DNA of 64,000 bases from Mucilaginibacter gotjawali. GTDB lineage: Bacteria; Bacteroidota; Bacteroidia; Sphingobacteriales; Sphingobacteriaceae. Position numbers and translations under genes: made by a program. The first letter of the stretch is position 1, and each line of letters starts with the position of its first letter. The stretch lies in assembly GCF_002355435.1 (NCBI RefSeq), contig NZ_AP017313.1, positions 3,410,001 through 3,474,000 on the forward strand. Direction: 5' to 3'. Under the pieces are notes generated by a model. That model was not told the DNA's origin and made no database searches. It was given only the letters and a program-made list of their open reading frames with translations. This document shows, in pieces, positions 36,801-46,150 of the stretch.

Positions 36801-39800
36801 CTCCTACTTTGTTTTACAACAAACTCAATCCAAACATCAAACTGGACGATAGTCCGTTTTATATCAACGCAAGCTTAAAAAATTGGGAGGCTGATCAAAT
36901 GCGCCGCGCCGGTGTAAGTTCATTTGGCGTGGGTGGCACCAATGTTCATCTTGTTTTGGAAGAGTTTGAAAATGCTCCGGTAGAATCAGGTATTGCAAAA
37001 CCGCAATCGCTGATCACCTGGTCTGCAAAATCCGAAACCAGTTTGGGCAATTATGCTAAAAAACTTGCCGTTTTTGCGAACGAGCATCAGGATATTACAA
37101 TTGCTGATATTGCTTATACTTTGCAAAATACACGGGCTGATTTCAACCAGCGCCGGTTTGTGATCGCATCCGACAGCAAAGATCTGTCAGCAAAACTGTC
37201 TTCAACAAACATAGAAGCCTCAACCTATAAAAAACTCAGCTCAAAAGCATCCGAAATTGTGTTTATGTTCCCGGGCCAGGGTTCGCAATATGTGAATATG
37301 GGCCGTGAATTGTATGATAACGAACCTGTTTTTAAGGCCGCTGTTGATGAATGTATCGGATTATTGAAAGATACGCCGCAGGCACAGATCATGGATGTGA
37401 TCTATCCTTCGGTCGTAAATGAAGCATCGGCACAAAAAATAAAAAACACTTTTTATACCCAGCCGGCCATATTTATAATGGAATATGCCATGGCCAAACT
37501 ATGGATGAGCTGGGGTATTGAGCCCACCATTTTTACAGGGCACAGTATTGGTGAATTTGTTGCGGCGCATTTTGCGGGCGTATTTAGCTTAAAAGATGCT
37601 CTGCTGTTGATATCAACCCGTGCAAGGATGGTGAGCGAGGTTGAAAAAGGCAGTATGCTGTCTGTTAGAACTGATGCCCGCCAGCTACAAACCATTTTAC
37701 CCGAAGGCCTGAGCATAGCTGCCATCAACAGCAATAAATTATGTGTGGTTGCCGGTCCGGATAAATTGATTGAAGCATTTGCATCGAAATTGGAAGAAAT
37801 TGAAATTCCGGGGCGTTTGCTGCATACCAGCCATGCTTTTCACTCTGCCATGATGGATGAAATTGTTAAGCCGTTTGAGGAGGTGGTGAAAACCTTGAAA
37901 TTAAATCCCCCGGTAAAACCTGTAGTATCAACCGTTACCGGTAACTGGATGAGTGAAGCAGAAGCTACCGACCCATCCTACTGGGCGCAGCATTTGCGCA
38001 AAACGGTAAGGTTTGCTGATGCGGTAGATACTTTGCAGGATAGCGAAGGCCGTTTACTGCTTGAGGTGGGCCCCGGAACAGTGCTTGCAACGCTTTCAAG
38101 GCAGCAGGTAGTAAATAAATCGACACCAATATTATCAGGTTTTGAAAAAAATGAAACAACTACAGAGTACTATTCCGTATTAAGGGCGTTAGGCCAAATA
38201 TGGTTAAATGGTATGGAGCCGGATTGGAAGGCCCTTTACCATGGCCAAAAAAGATTGAAGCTGAATTTACCGGCCTATGCATTTGATAAAAAACGATACT
38301 GGCTTGAAGCGGCCCTACCCCAGCAAATAAACGCTCAAGCCGATGAAACGCCGCAAACCGAATTAGAAAAAGAAAATATAACTATTGAAAATTTACCGAT
38401 GAGACAAGAATTACTTACTGAAAAACTAAGGGAGCTATTTGAAGATGCCTCTGGCATTGAAATAGATACGGCCGCTACAAATGTAAATTTTGTAGAGATC
38501 GGTTTTGATTCCCTTTTGCTTACTCAGATAGCAACCAACCTCAAAAAAGAGTTTAATGTGCCTATCACGTTCAGAAAATTATTCGAGGATTATAATACCA
38601 TTCAAACCCTCGCCGAATACCTGGATGCCAGTTTACCTGCCGGGGCATATCAGCCACAGGCAGCACCGGTAAGCAGTTACCAGCAACCGGTTTACAGCGC
38701 TCCTGCAATACCGGCACCAATAGCTGCCCCCGCCCCGGTCGCAAACCCTGCTTTGGACCTGATCGCGCAGCAGATCCAAATGCTGGCTTCGCAACTGTCG
38801 GCATTACAAAACACACCAGCCAGTGCGCCGGTAAGTCAAACGCCACCAGCAGCGCCATTAGCGGCAACGCCTGCGGTACCGAAGATCCTGTATGACCTTA
38901 CGCCTGAGGAACAGGTTGAAGTTAAAAAACCATTCGGCGCAACTGCCAGGATCGAAAAACAGGTACAGGGTTTAACTGAAAAACAGCAATCATTTTTAAG
39001 CGGGCTTACCGCTCGCTATAACAAAAAAACAGGTGCGAGCAAAGCTTATACACAAAAGCACCGCGCGTATATGGCCGATCCCCGCGTAGTGAGCGGTTTC
39101 AGGCCTTTAACCAAAGAGATCGTTTATCCTTTAGTGGTAAACCGCTCAAAAGGCGCACGGGTTTGGGATATCGATGGCAACGAATATATTGACGCCTTAA
39201 ACGGTTTCGGTTCCAATTTCCTGGGTTACCAGGTTGATGTATTAAAGAAAGCCGTATTAGAGCAAGTTGAAAAGGGTTACGAGATTGGCCCGCAACATGA
39301 ACTTGCCGGCGATGTTTGCCGTTTGATCAGCGAATTAACCAATTTCGACAGGGCCGCTGTTTGTAATACCGGTTCCGAGGCGGTGTTGGGCGCCATGCGT
39401 ATCGCACGCACCGTAACCGGACGCACACTAATCGTTGCTTTTAGCGGATCATATCACGGGATCAATGATGAAGTGATCGTTCGCGGCACCAAAAAATTAA
39501 AAACCATACCTGCTGCACCCGGCATTATGCCTGAGGTTGTTCAGAATATGCTGATACTGGATTACGGAACCGATGAAACGCTGAGGATCATCCAGGAGCG
39601 TGCCCACGAACTGGCAGCTGTGCTGGTTGAGCCGGTACAGTCACGCCGCCCCGAATTTCAGCCGGTTGAATTCCTTAAAAAAGTAAGACAGATCACCCGG
39701 GCTTCGGACACCTGTTTGATATTTGACGAAGTGATCAGTGGGTTCAGGATGCATCCCGGAGGCGCGCAGGCGATGTTTGGCATTAAAGCTGACCTGGGCA

Positions 39801-40477
39801 CTTACGGTAAAGTTATTGGCGGCGGCATGCCGATCGGCGCCATTGCCGGCATTAAAAAATATATGGACGCGCTCGACGGCGGTTTCTGGCAATATGGCGA
39901 TGATTCGCAGCCCGAAGCTGGTGTAACCTATTTCGCCGGCACATTTGTACGGCATCCTTTAGCGCTGGCGGCAGGCAAAGCATCATTGGAATACATGAAA
40001 GAAAAAGGGCCCGCTTTGCAGCAAGGTTTGAACTCTATGACGCAATATCTTGCAGCAGAATTGAACGCCATTTGCGAAAAAGAAGGTGTACCTATGTATA
40101 TTCCTTCATTCGGGTCATTATGGAAAATAAAATTCAAAGATGAATTGCCTTACGGCGAACTGTTATTTACGCTGATGCGCGAAAAAGGCATCCACATCTG
40201 GGATCTTTTCCCTTGCTTTTTAACAGAATCGCATGCCAAACAGGACGTTGACCAGATTATATCTACATTCGGCGAAAGTGTTAATGAATTGATCGCATCG
40301 GGCTTTTTACCTTCAAAAAGACCTGCAGCTCCAATAAAAGAAGAATCAAATCAGTTGATGGAATCACTGTTCCCCGGGGCCAGGCTTGGCCGCGATAAGG
40401 ACGGCAACCCGGGCTGGTTTATCAGCGATATAAACAATCCCGGTAAATATTTACAGGTTAAATTAAACGGTAATTAA
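33848..40477 (+). CDS. hybrid NRPS-PKS: A-PCP-KS-AT-ACP-aminotransferase
   Basis: 2209 residues. Domains: adenylation (15-500; YTSGSTGTPKG near 157), PCP (NFFQLGGNSLLAL, Ser near 558), KS (DIAIIGMAGRFPG near 617; Cys in YSACSTSL; His in EAHGTATPLGDP and NLGHLTAASG), and AT (FMFPGQGSQ; GHSIGE; HAFH, the malonyl-type motif). Then come ACP (IGFDSLLL near 1552), a Pro/Ala-rich linker (1597-1680) and a class III PLP aminotransferase (1700-2150; YEIGPQHELAGD, FDEVISGFR, PLP Lys in TYGKVIGGGMP). No KR or C domain. My manual A-domain code is D-V-Q-F-M-A-Q-V-V, nearest to proline codes, which is uncertain. The logic is: amino acid loaded, one malonyl added, beta-keto converted to beta-amine. The next NRPS starts 2 nt later. 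Confidence 0.93.
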   Translation: MDITGKTTQIGLNNGILIHQLFEDQKSKTPGATAIIFGEENLTYSQLDETADKLAAAIYAQSPDSLVVGVSTFRCVETIISVLAILKAGKAYLPLDPEYPQDRLQQIVSDSGIDTCVSISTQKHLFEPLGIKVLDSDKEYPAAPQQIPVSKSAAYVLYTSGSTGTPKGVSMGHAALANLLQWQEKHSASAAGFNTLQFAPLTFDVSFQEIFATLTTGGTLVLVNENLRVDPTRLLNYIEDNNVNRIFLPFVVLQYLTEAADAEKHFPACLKEVMTAGEQLKITPQVVRFFSALPGCVLYNQYGPTETHVVTQLKLEGEPAQWPALPSIGIPIDETEILILDEELKQLPCGETGELCVSGLSLADGYLNRPEMTAERFIFRKETEEKTTRIYRTGDLARYLPDGNIEYLGRRDTQVKIRGNRVELGEIEVLINQLNDIQQAIVVAREDVPGQKRLVAYLVSAKDKGDTDYVRKSIEQQLPDFMHPSAYVWLSELPKTTSGKVDRKNLPKPDFKRPEMDTLYKAPVTPVEKNITHIWMELLLLDKIGVDDNFFQLGGNSLLALKSVAALKQQFRYEVLITKLYQFPTISGVAKLLSGATKASPVTSNEKKKKDKGTNRDIAIIGMAGRFPGSNTIDEFWDMLTEGRETISFFSDAELDPSISSATKNDPAYVKARGVIEKADEFDAEFFGFNPRSAEMMDPQQRLFLEIAWEILENTGYLPQRFHGAVGVFAGTGYNTYFTNNVLAHPEIVERAGQFNVRLLNEKDYIATRTAYQLNLKGPAVAIYSACSTSLLAIAQAVSSIRDGQCDIALAGAASITSPLKSGHFYEEGSIMSKDGHCKPFDAEATGTVFSDGAGAVLLKGLEEAKRDGDTIYAIIKGVGINNDGADKGSFGGPSAEGQAGAIAMAIDDAAIEASTISYVEAHGTATPLGDPIEIEGLNLAFGEQEQKQFCAIGSVKSNLGHLTAASGVAGLIKTVLALHHRQIPPTLFYNKLNPNIKLDDSPFYINASLKNWEADQMRRAGVSSFGVGGTNVHLVLEEFENAPVESGIAKPQSLITWSAKSETSLGNYAKKLAVFANEHQDITIADIAYTLQNTRADFNQRRFVIASDSKDLSAKLSSTNIEASTYKKLSSKASEIVFMFPGQGSQYVNMGRELYDNEPVFKAAVDECIGLLKDTPQAQIMDVIYPSVVNEASAQKIKNTFYTQPAIFIMEYAMAKLWMSWGIEPTIFTGHSIGEFVAAHFAGVFSLKDALLLISTRARMVSEVEKGSMLSVRTDARQLQTILPEGLSIAAINSNKLCVVAGPDKLIEAFASKLEEIEIPGRLLHTSHAFHSAMMDEIVKPFEEVVKTLKLNPPVKPVVSTVTGNWMSEAEATDPSYWAQHLRKTVRFADAVDTLQDSEGRLLLEVGPGTVLATLSRQQVVNKSTPILSGFEKNETTTEYYSVLRALGQIWLNGMEPDWKALYHGQKRLKLNLPAYAFDKKRYWLEAALPQQINAQADETPQTELEKENITIENLPMRQELLTEKLRELFEDASGIEIDTAATNVNFVEIGFDSLLLTQIATNLKKEFNVPITFRKLFEDYNTIQTLAEYLDASLPAGAYQPQAAPVSSYQQPVYSAPAIPAPIAAPAPVANPALDLIAQQIQMLASQLSALQNTPASAPVSQTPPAAPLAATPAVPKILYDLTPEEQVEVKKPFGATARIEKQVQGLTEKQQSFLSGLTARYNKKTGASKAYTQKHRAYMADPRVVSGFRPLTKEIVYPLVVNRSKGARVWDIDGNEYIDALNGFGSNFLGYQVDVLKKAVLEQVEKGYEIGPQHELAGDVCRLISELTNFDRAAVCNTGSEAVLGAMRIARTVTGRTLIVAFSGSYHGINDEVIVRGTKKLKTIPAAPGIMPEVVQNMLILDYGTDETLRIIQERAHELAAVLVEPVQSRRPEFQPVEFLKKVRQITRASDTCLIFDEVISGFRMHPGGAQAMFGIKADLGTYGKVIGGGMPIGAIAGIKKYMDALDGGFWQYGDDSQPEAGVTYFAGTFVRHPLALAAGKASLEYMKEKGPALQQGLNSMTQYLAAELNAICEKEGVPMYIPSFGSLWKIKFKDELPYGELLFTLMREKGIHIWDLFPCFLTESHAKQDVDQIISTFGESVNELIASGFLPSKRPAAPIKEESNQLMESLFPGARLGRDKDGNPGWFISDINNPGKYLQVKLNGN

Positions 40478-40479
40478 TT

Positions 40480-43400
40480 TTGGAAACATCTAATTCAGTA
40501 ATTGATATAAGGCCGGTAGAGTTTGATCCTTTCGCAGAGCCCGAAATTTTAGCTTCGGCCCACGAAACAGAGGCTTTACTAAACAATATCAGCCCGGTTT
40601 ATGAAACCGCTCCTGTTGACTTTGATCCCTTCGGCGGACCCGAGATCGAACTGATCGCCCCTGCTACAGAATCGCAAACAGAAATATGGGCGTCATGCCT
40701 CATTGGCGATGCGGACGCAAGCTGTGCTTTCAATGAAAGCTTTACCATTGTTTTAACCGGCGATTTCAATAAAGATGCCATGTTCCGCGCTTTGCAGGAC
40801 GTAGTAAACATGCACCAGGCCCTTAAAATGACCTTCAGCGGCGACGGCGCACATATTTGCGTATTTAAAAATGTAACGCTGGATGTTGATTTTCATGATA
40901 TCTCTTCAAAAACGGCAGAACAACAGGATGCCTACATTAAAGCTTACAATAAGCAATACGTCCTTACTCCATTCGACCTGATCAACGGGCCGCTTTTTAA
41001 AACATCATTGTTTAAATTAAGCGACAAGGAGCATTATTTAACCTTTGTTGTACACCACATTGTATGTGATGGCTGGTCGATCGGTATTATGATGCAGGAT
41101 CTGAGCCAGCTTTATTCCGCACATACAAAAGGCGAATATATCAACCTGCCAAAGGGCCCGCTTTTTAGCGATTATGCTATCGCCGAAACAGCAGCATCTT
41201 CAAGTGAATCTTTTAAAGAAACCGAAGATTATTGGATAAAACAGTTTGAAGGAAGCGAACATACACTAAATCTACCCATTGATTTCCCCCGCCCTGCCCT
41301 GCGTACGTACAAAAGCCACAGGGAGGATTATACCCTAAACAGCACATTGGCAAACGAAGTTAAAAAGCTCGGCAAAAGTACCGGGACCAGTTTCGTTACC
41401 ACCTTACTGGCCGCTTTCGAGGTTTTTTTACACCAGTTAACAGGTCAGGACGAAATAATCGTTGGCCTGCCTGCCGCCGGGCAACCCGCTACGGATAATT
41501 TCCGCCTGGTTGGCCATTGCGTAAACCTGCTCGCACTACGAAGCTTTCCAAAAGGTGAACTATCTTTCAAAAACTATTTAAAGCAACGCAGATCTGATGT
41601 GCTTGACGCCTATGATCACCAGTTGTATACCTTTGGCAGCCTGCTGAAAAAATTAAACATTACCCGCGATTCATCCCGGATTCCGCTGGTCCCCGTAATG
41701 TTTAACATTGATATGGGCCTGGATAATGATGTAAACTTTTATGCGTTACAGCACAGATTGATCAGCAATCCGCGTGAATTTGAAAATTTTGAGTTATTTT
41801 TAAATATTGCCGGTCACGAAGAAGCGCCAACGCTTGAATGGTCATATAATACACAATTATTTAAAGCCGCAACCATCAAGCGGATGATGGATGGCTTTGA
41901 ATTTTTATTGACTGAATTAGTTAAACAACCCGAAATATTAATTAAAAATATTCCTGTTTTAAATGCCGGAGAGATTCAATCACAATTAAACGCCTGGAAT
42001 AATACCCAATACCCCTATCCAATGTATACCCCTGTACATCAACTATTTTCAGAAAAAGCCGAAACAATTCCAGATAAAACCGCCATCACTTTTGGTGAAC
42101 AAAAGATCACCTACAAGCAATTAGATGAGCAGGCTAACCAGTTAGCGCGTTTATTAATAAAAAACGGTGTTAAACAAGCCGACTGTGTAGCCTTTGCCCT
42201 CGATAGATCGGTAGAAATGCTGGTAGCGCTGCTGGCGATAATGAAAACGGGCGCTGTCTACATCCCTCTCGATCCCCAGTTCCCTTTAAACCGCATCAAT
42301 TATATGCTGGAAGATTCAAAGGCCGTGGTTTTATTAACCTCGCTTAAATATAAAGGGTACTATGAATCCGGTGCTAAGGAATTGATTTTAGAAGACGAAT
42401 GGCAAAACCTGCCTGAATATGGCACAACAGACCCCAAAGTTGATGTTGACGGCAATAACCTGGTTTACATCCTTTATACTTCGGGCTCAACCGGTAATCC
42501 AAAGGGGGTACAAATTGCGCACCATAACCTGGTAAACTTTTTAACCAGCATGCAAAAAGCGCCGGGTATTACGGCAAATGATAAATTACTGGCTGTTACA
42601 ACCATTAGTTTTGATATTGCAGGACTGGAGATATTTTTGCCATTAATTACCGGGGCCGAGATCATCCTCGCCGACAGCGCCACTGCAAAGGATGGTCGCG
42701 CCTTACTGGATATCATCAGGAAGGAGCACGTAACCATAATGCAGGCTACACCATATACCTGGAGGATTATGCTGGAAGCCGGCTGGAGTGAAAAAGATCC
42801 CTTAAAAGTAATTTGCGGCGGGGAAGCGCTTCCGCAGGACCTGGCACAGAAACTTTTAACACGGGCATCTTCCTTATGGAACGTTTACGGACCAACTGAA
42901 ACAACTGTATGGTCGACCATCAAACATTTAACTGCTGAGGATAAAGTTATTTCAATAGGCAGACCTATTAACAATACTTCCATATACATTTTAGATAAGT
43001 TTTTAAAACCACTTGCACCCGGTGTTGCCGGTGAAATTTACATCGGTGGCGATGGCGTTGCTAAAGGCTATTTAAACAGGCCCGAATTAACCGATGAAAA
43101 ATTCATTGATGACCCTTTTGTAAAAGTGCCAGGCGCCAAAATGTACCGCACAGGCGATTTGGGCAAATATATGCATAACGGCGAGATTGAATGCCTTGGC
43201 CGGATAGACGCACAGGTAAAAATAAGGGGCTACCGTATTGAAACAGGCGAAATTGAATTTCAGCTTGAAAAGGAGAAAGATATTAAAGAAGCTGTTGTTA
43301 TTGCAAGGCCCGATCAGTTAGGTGTTGACAAACTGGTGGCTTTTGTTGTGCTGGACCTGGAGAACCTTAACAACGTAACTGCTGCCACTCAAATATCGAA

Positions 43401-44619
43401 TTGGAAAGAATCACTAAAAAAATCAGTGCCGGATTATATGGTGCCTGATAATTTTATTGCTGTACCGGCAATGCCGTTAACCCCCAACGGGAAAGTTGAC
43501 AGGAAGGCATTGGCAAAACATGGCGCGGTTATTACCGAAGAAACACATATTTATGTTGCTCCACGAACTGATATTGAAAAGACTTTAACGAATATATGGA
43601 TTGAGTACCTGGGCGTTAAAAAAATTGGCGTACATGATAACTTTTTTGAATTGGGCGGGCACTCGCTGATAGCCGTAAAGGTTATGGGCCGCATTGAAAA
43701 AGAAACCGGTAAACGTTTGCCTTTGGCTACTTTATTTGAATCGCCTACGGTTGAAAAGCTGGCACAATTGTTTGAGCCGGGAAAATCGATCACCTGGGAT
43801 TCATTGGTGCCGATTAAACCCAAGGGAAGTAAAATGCCTTTGTATATGGTACATGGCGCGGGTTTAAATGTGTTATTGTTTAATACCCTGGCCATGAATA
43901 TGTCGCCTGAACAACCGGTTTACGGCTTACAGGCAAAGGGATTGGATGGCATTGATGAGCCCCTTGATAAAATTGAAGATATTGCCGCACATTATATCGC
44001 CGCCATAATTGAACAAAACCCGAGCGGCCCTTATGCCCTTGCTGGCTATTCATTCGGCGGCATTATCGCCTTTGAAATGGCAAGGCAATTAGAAGCTTTA
44101 GGTAAGGAAGTAAAAATGCTGGCCATGTTTGATACCTATGCTTACCGCTCGCCGCATTATGACCCAACCTTAATGAAACTATTTAAAAGAGGAAAGTTTT
44201 TTATCAAACGCTTCTTTTATACACTAACTTTCAGCAACGGCTTCAGGTACACTTTGGTAAACACGGGTACCAATATCAAACGCAGATTTATCCGGTATTA
44301 CTGGAATTTGAGATACGGTAAAAACCAAACCCAGGCAGGTATTTTTGGCTATTCAAACAAAGTAGATGTGATGAACGAATATGCTGAGAAATATTACCAG
44401 CTTAAACCTTATGATATTTCGGTTGATGTATTCAGGGCTGAAAACAGAACGTTTTATATGGATGATTTTGAAAACCTGGGTTGGAAACCATATGCACTTA
44501 AAGGGGTAAGGATACATAAGATCCCCGGAGAACACAATACCATATTTAAAACCCCCAACGATAAAATTTTTGCGAGCATACTGCAAAAGTGTTTGGATGA
44601 AGCCGTTTTGAAACCCTGA
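40480..44619 (+). CDS. NRPS: C-A-PCP-TE
   Basis: 1379 residues. An N-terminal segment repeats the motif V(E/D)FDPF..PEI twice, a likely docking or linker region after an aminotransferase module. Domains: condensation (60-480; VVHHIVCDGWS near 192), adenylation (520-1010; YTSGSTGNPKG near 665), PCP (FELGGHSLIAV, Ser near 1059) and thioesterase (1105-1375; GYSFGG near 1189, C-terminal His in PGEHNTIF). My manual A-domain code D-I-L-Q-I-G-V-V-W is close to known glycine codes (DILQLGLIWK type). The frame has no ATG before the C-domain core; an in-frame stop precedes it at 40471, so the TTG at 40480 is the probable start, coupled to the upstream stop. The TE should release the product. Confidence 0.93.
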   Translation: METSNSVIDIRPVEFDPFAEPEILASAHETEALLNNISPVYETAPVDFDPFGGPEIELIAPATESQTEIWASCLIGDADASCAFNESFTIVLTGDFNKDAMFRALQDVVNMHQALKMTFSGDGAHICVFKNVTLDVDFHDISSKTAEQQDAYIKAYNKQYVLTPFDLINGPLFKTSLFKLSDKEHYLTFVVHHIVCDGWSIGIMMQDLSQLYSAHTKGEYINLPKGPLFSDYAIAETAASSSESFKETEDYWIKQFEGSEHTLNLPIDFPRPALRTYKSHREDYTLNSTLANEVKKLGKSTGTSFVTTLLAAFEVFLHQLTGQDEIIVGLPAAGQPATDNFRLVGHCVNLLALRSFPKGELSFKNYLKQRRSDVLDAYDHQLYTFGSLLKKLNITRDSSRIPLVPVMFNIDMGLDNDVNFYALQHRLISNPREFENFELFLNIAGHEEAPTLEWSYNTQLFKAATIKRMMDGFEFLLTELVKQPEILIKNIPVLNAGEIQSQLNAWNNTQYPYPMYTPVHQLFSEKAETIPDKTAITFGEQKITYKQLDEQANQLARLLIKNGVKQADCVAFALDRSVEMLVALLAIMKTGAVYIPLDPQFPLNRINYMLEDSKAVVLLTSLKYKGYYESGAKELILEDEWQNLPEYGTTDPKVDVDGNNLVYILYTSGSTGNPKGVQIAHHNLVNFLTSMQKAPGITANDKLLAVTTISFDIAGLEIFLPLITGAEIILADSATAKDGRALLDIIRKEHVTIMQATPYTWRIMLEAGWSEKDPLKVICGGEALPQDLAQKLLTRASSLWNVYGPTETTVWSTIKHLTAEDKVISIGRPINNTSIYILDKFLKPLAPGVAGEIYIGGDGVAKGYLNRPELTDEKFIDDPFVKVPGAKMYRTGDLGKYMHNGEIECLGRIDAQVKIRGYRIETGEIEFQLEKEKDIKEAVVIARPDQLGVDKLVAFVVLDLENLNNVTAATQISNWKESLKKSVPDYMVPDNFIAVPAMPLTPNGKVDRKALAKHGAVITEETHIYVAPRTDIEKTLTNIWIEYLGVKKIGVHDNFFELGGHSLIAVKVMGRIEKETGKRLPLATLFESPTVEKLAQLFEPGKSITWDSLVPIKPKGSKMPLYMVHGAGLNVLLFNTLAMNMSPEQPVYGLQAKGLDGIDEPLDKIEDIAAHYIAAIIEQNPSGPYALAGYSFGGIIAFEMARQLEALGKEVKMLAMFDTYAYRSPHYDPTLMKLFKRGKFFIKRFFYTLTFSNGFRYTLVNTGTNIKRRFIRYYWNLRYGKNQTQAGIFGYSNKVDVMNEYAEKYYQLKPYDISVDVFRAENRTFYMDDFENLGWKPYALKGVRIHKIPGEHNTIFKTPNDKIFASILQKCLDEAVLKP

Positions 44620-44799
44620 TTTGCTATGCCCGAGATAAATCTTTTGGTCTAATGTATTGATATAATTCAGTTTACAATTTTATTAGCTATAAATTAAAAT
44701 ATTAATTCAAACTATTCAAAACCTCGGGAAGAATGACTAAATTACCGTCCTGATAAATATTAACTTAAGATTCAAGGCTAAGAATTGAGACTTCAAAGA

Positions 44800-45558
44800 A
44801 TGGTCCAAATAAAAGTATCGAACAGCTTTCTAAGCCAGGTGAAATGGGATGACAGCTCGGGTTGTGCTTTCAGCATCAATAATCAGGCTGATATCTGGCG
44901 GATCAACATCCATTCAAATTCATCATCGATCCAAAATTTATCCACGCTGCTGACCCGGGATGAACAGGTTAAAGCCGGCCGTTTTTTGCACAAACACGAC
45001 AGCGACAGGTATATCATCAGCCGCGGTGCGTTAAAGCTTATCATGGGCCGTTATTTAAACCGCAAGCCCGCTTTGATAGAAATTGAAACCGGTGAAAATA
45101 AAAAGCCTTATATAAAAGATTCACCATTGTTTTATAACTTATCCCATTCGGGCGATTGGATCATCCTGGCTGTTTCGGACGCGTTGATCGGTATAGATAC
45201 GGAACTGGTAAATAACTCGTATGACTTTAGCGATGTCATAAACGAATATTTCAGCCCGGAAGAATCCCATTTCATAAATCAGGAAAAATCAACGGAGCGC
45301 TTTTTTATGCTATGGACAAGAAAGGAAGCATTAACAAAAGCAACCGGCAAAGGCCTGGATGAGGATCTTAAATTCATACCATGTCTCGACGGGCAGCATT
45401 ATCTAAAAGGAAATATTTTATCTTCACATAACAATTGGACTGTAAGCTCATTTATGTTACACAAAGATTATTTTGCAAGTGCAGCAATCAGCGACAAAAC
45501 AGGTGATATCAGGTTTTGGGAAACGGATCTTGGTCATAAAAACTTTGCCTTTTTCTAA
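44800..45558 (+). CDS. Sfp-type 4'-phosphopantetheinyl transferase
   Basis: A 252-residue enzyme of the Sfp/Gsp type with RYIISRGALKLIMGRYL, FYNLSHSGDWIILAVS, the metal-binding GIDTE and the hallmark FMLWTRKEALTKATGKGL. The frame is open from a TTG at 44785; I prefer the ATG at 44800 (MVQIKVSN). It is placed 180 nt after the NRPS and on the same strand, so it is the likely activator of the PCP/ACP domains of the three megasynthase proteins. Its C-terminal part beyond the catalytic core is typical of Bacteroidota members. Confidence 0.92.
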   Translation: MVQIKVSNSFLSQVKWDDSSGCAFSINNQADIWRINIHSNSSSIQNLSTLLTRDEQVKAGRFLHKHDSDRYIISRGALKLIMGRYLNRKPALIEIETGENKKPYIKDSPLFYNLSHSGDWIILAVSDALIGIDTELVNNSYDFSDVINEYFSPEESHFINQEKSTERFFMLWTRKEALTKATGKGLDEDLKFIPCLDGQHYLKGNILSSHNNWTVSSFMLHKDYFASAAISDKTGDIRFWETDLGHKNFAFF

Positions 45559-45760
45559 AATATAAAATAATATGTACACATATATTTCAGATACGGAATA
45601 ATATTTACACAAACTAAAACCGGATTTATCGCCAACGAAAACGCTAAATGAGTATTTTATTATTAAAAAGAGGGTTTTTGACAGTTGTTTTTAAAACCTT
45701 TAGCTGCTAAAATACGTAATCAGGGTGAATTAAATAATACACTACCAAACCAGCATTTAA

Positions 45761-46150
45761 ATGAAAAAGAGAATACTAATAGTTGACGACGATTTAAGTA
45801 TTTTAAAGCTACTTAATTTTATTCTCGCGAAAGACTATGAAATAATAGTGAGGAATAATGGTATTGATGCTTTTTCATGGCTTGAAGATGGGAATATCCC
45901 TGACTTGATCATTTCTGATCTTCAAATGCCCTATTTCGACGGTCAATCATTTATAAAAAACGTTAAAATCAGCGGTCTTTTCCGTGATATACCGATCATC
46001 ATGCTGTCAGCAGCCCACGATCTGGATGAACAGGTGAGCAAAATGCCCTTCCAGGTTGACGCCTATATGCCAAAGCCCTTTAACCCAACTTCATTAAAAA
46101 CTGCAATTCTGCAAGTAATAAATATTTATGCCGCTGCCACTAGCAACTGA
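45761..46150 (+). CDS. single-domain response regulator (receiver only)
   Basis: 129 residues forming one complete receiver domain: LIVDDDLSI, phospho-acceptor Asp in LIISDLQMPYFDG, Ser in IIMLSAA and Lys in YMPKPFNP. There is no output domain. It overlaps the start of the sugar transferase gene by 23 nt. That protein carries its own receiver-like N-terminus, so this regulator may act by protein contact on polysaccharide initiation, in the manner of stand-alone receivers that control partner enzymes. It opens the exopolysaccharide cluster. Confidence 0.88.
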   Translation: MKKRILIVDDDLSILKLLNFILAKDYEIIVRNNGIDAFSWLEDGNIPDLIISDLQMPYFDGQSFIKNVKISGLFRDIPIIMLSAAHDLDEQVSKMPFQVDAYMPKPFNPTSLKTAILQVINIYAAATSN

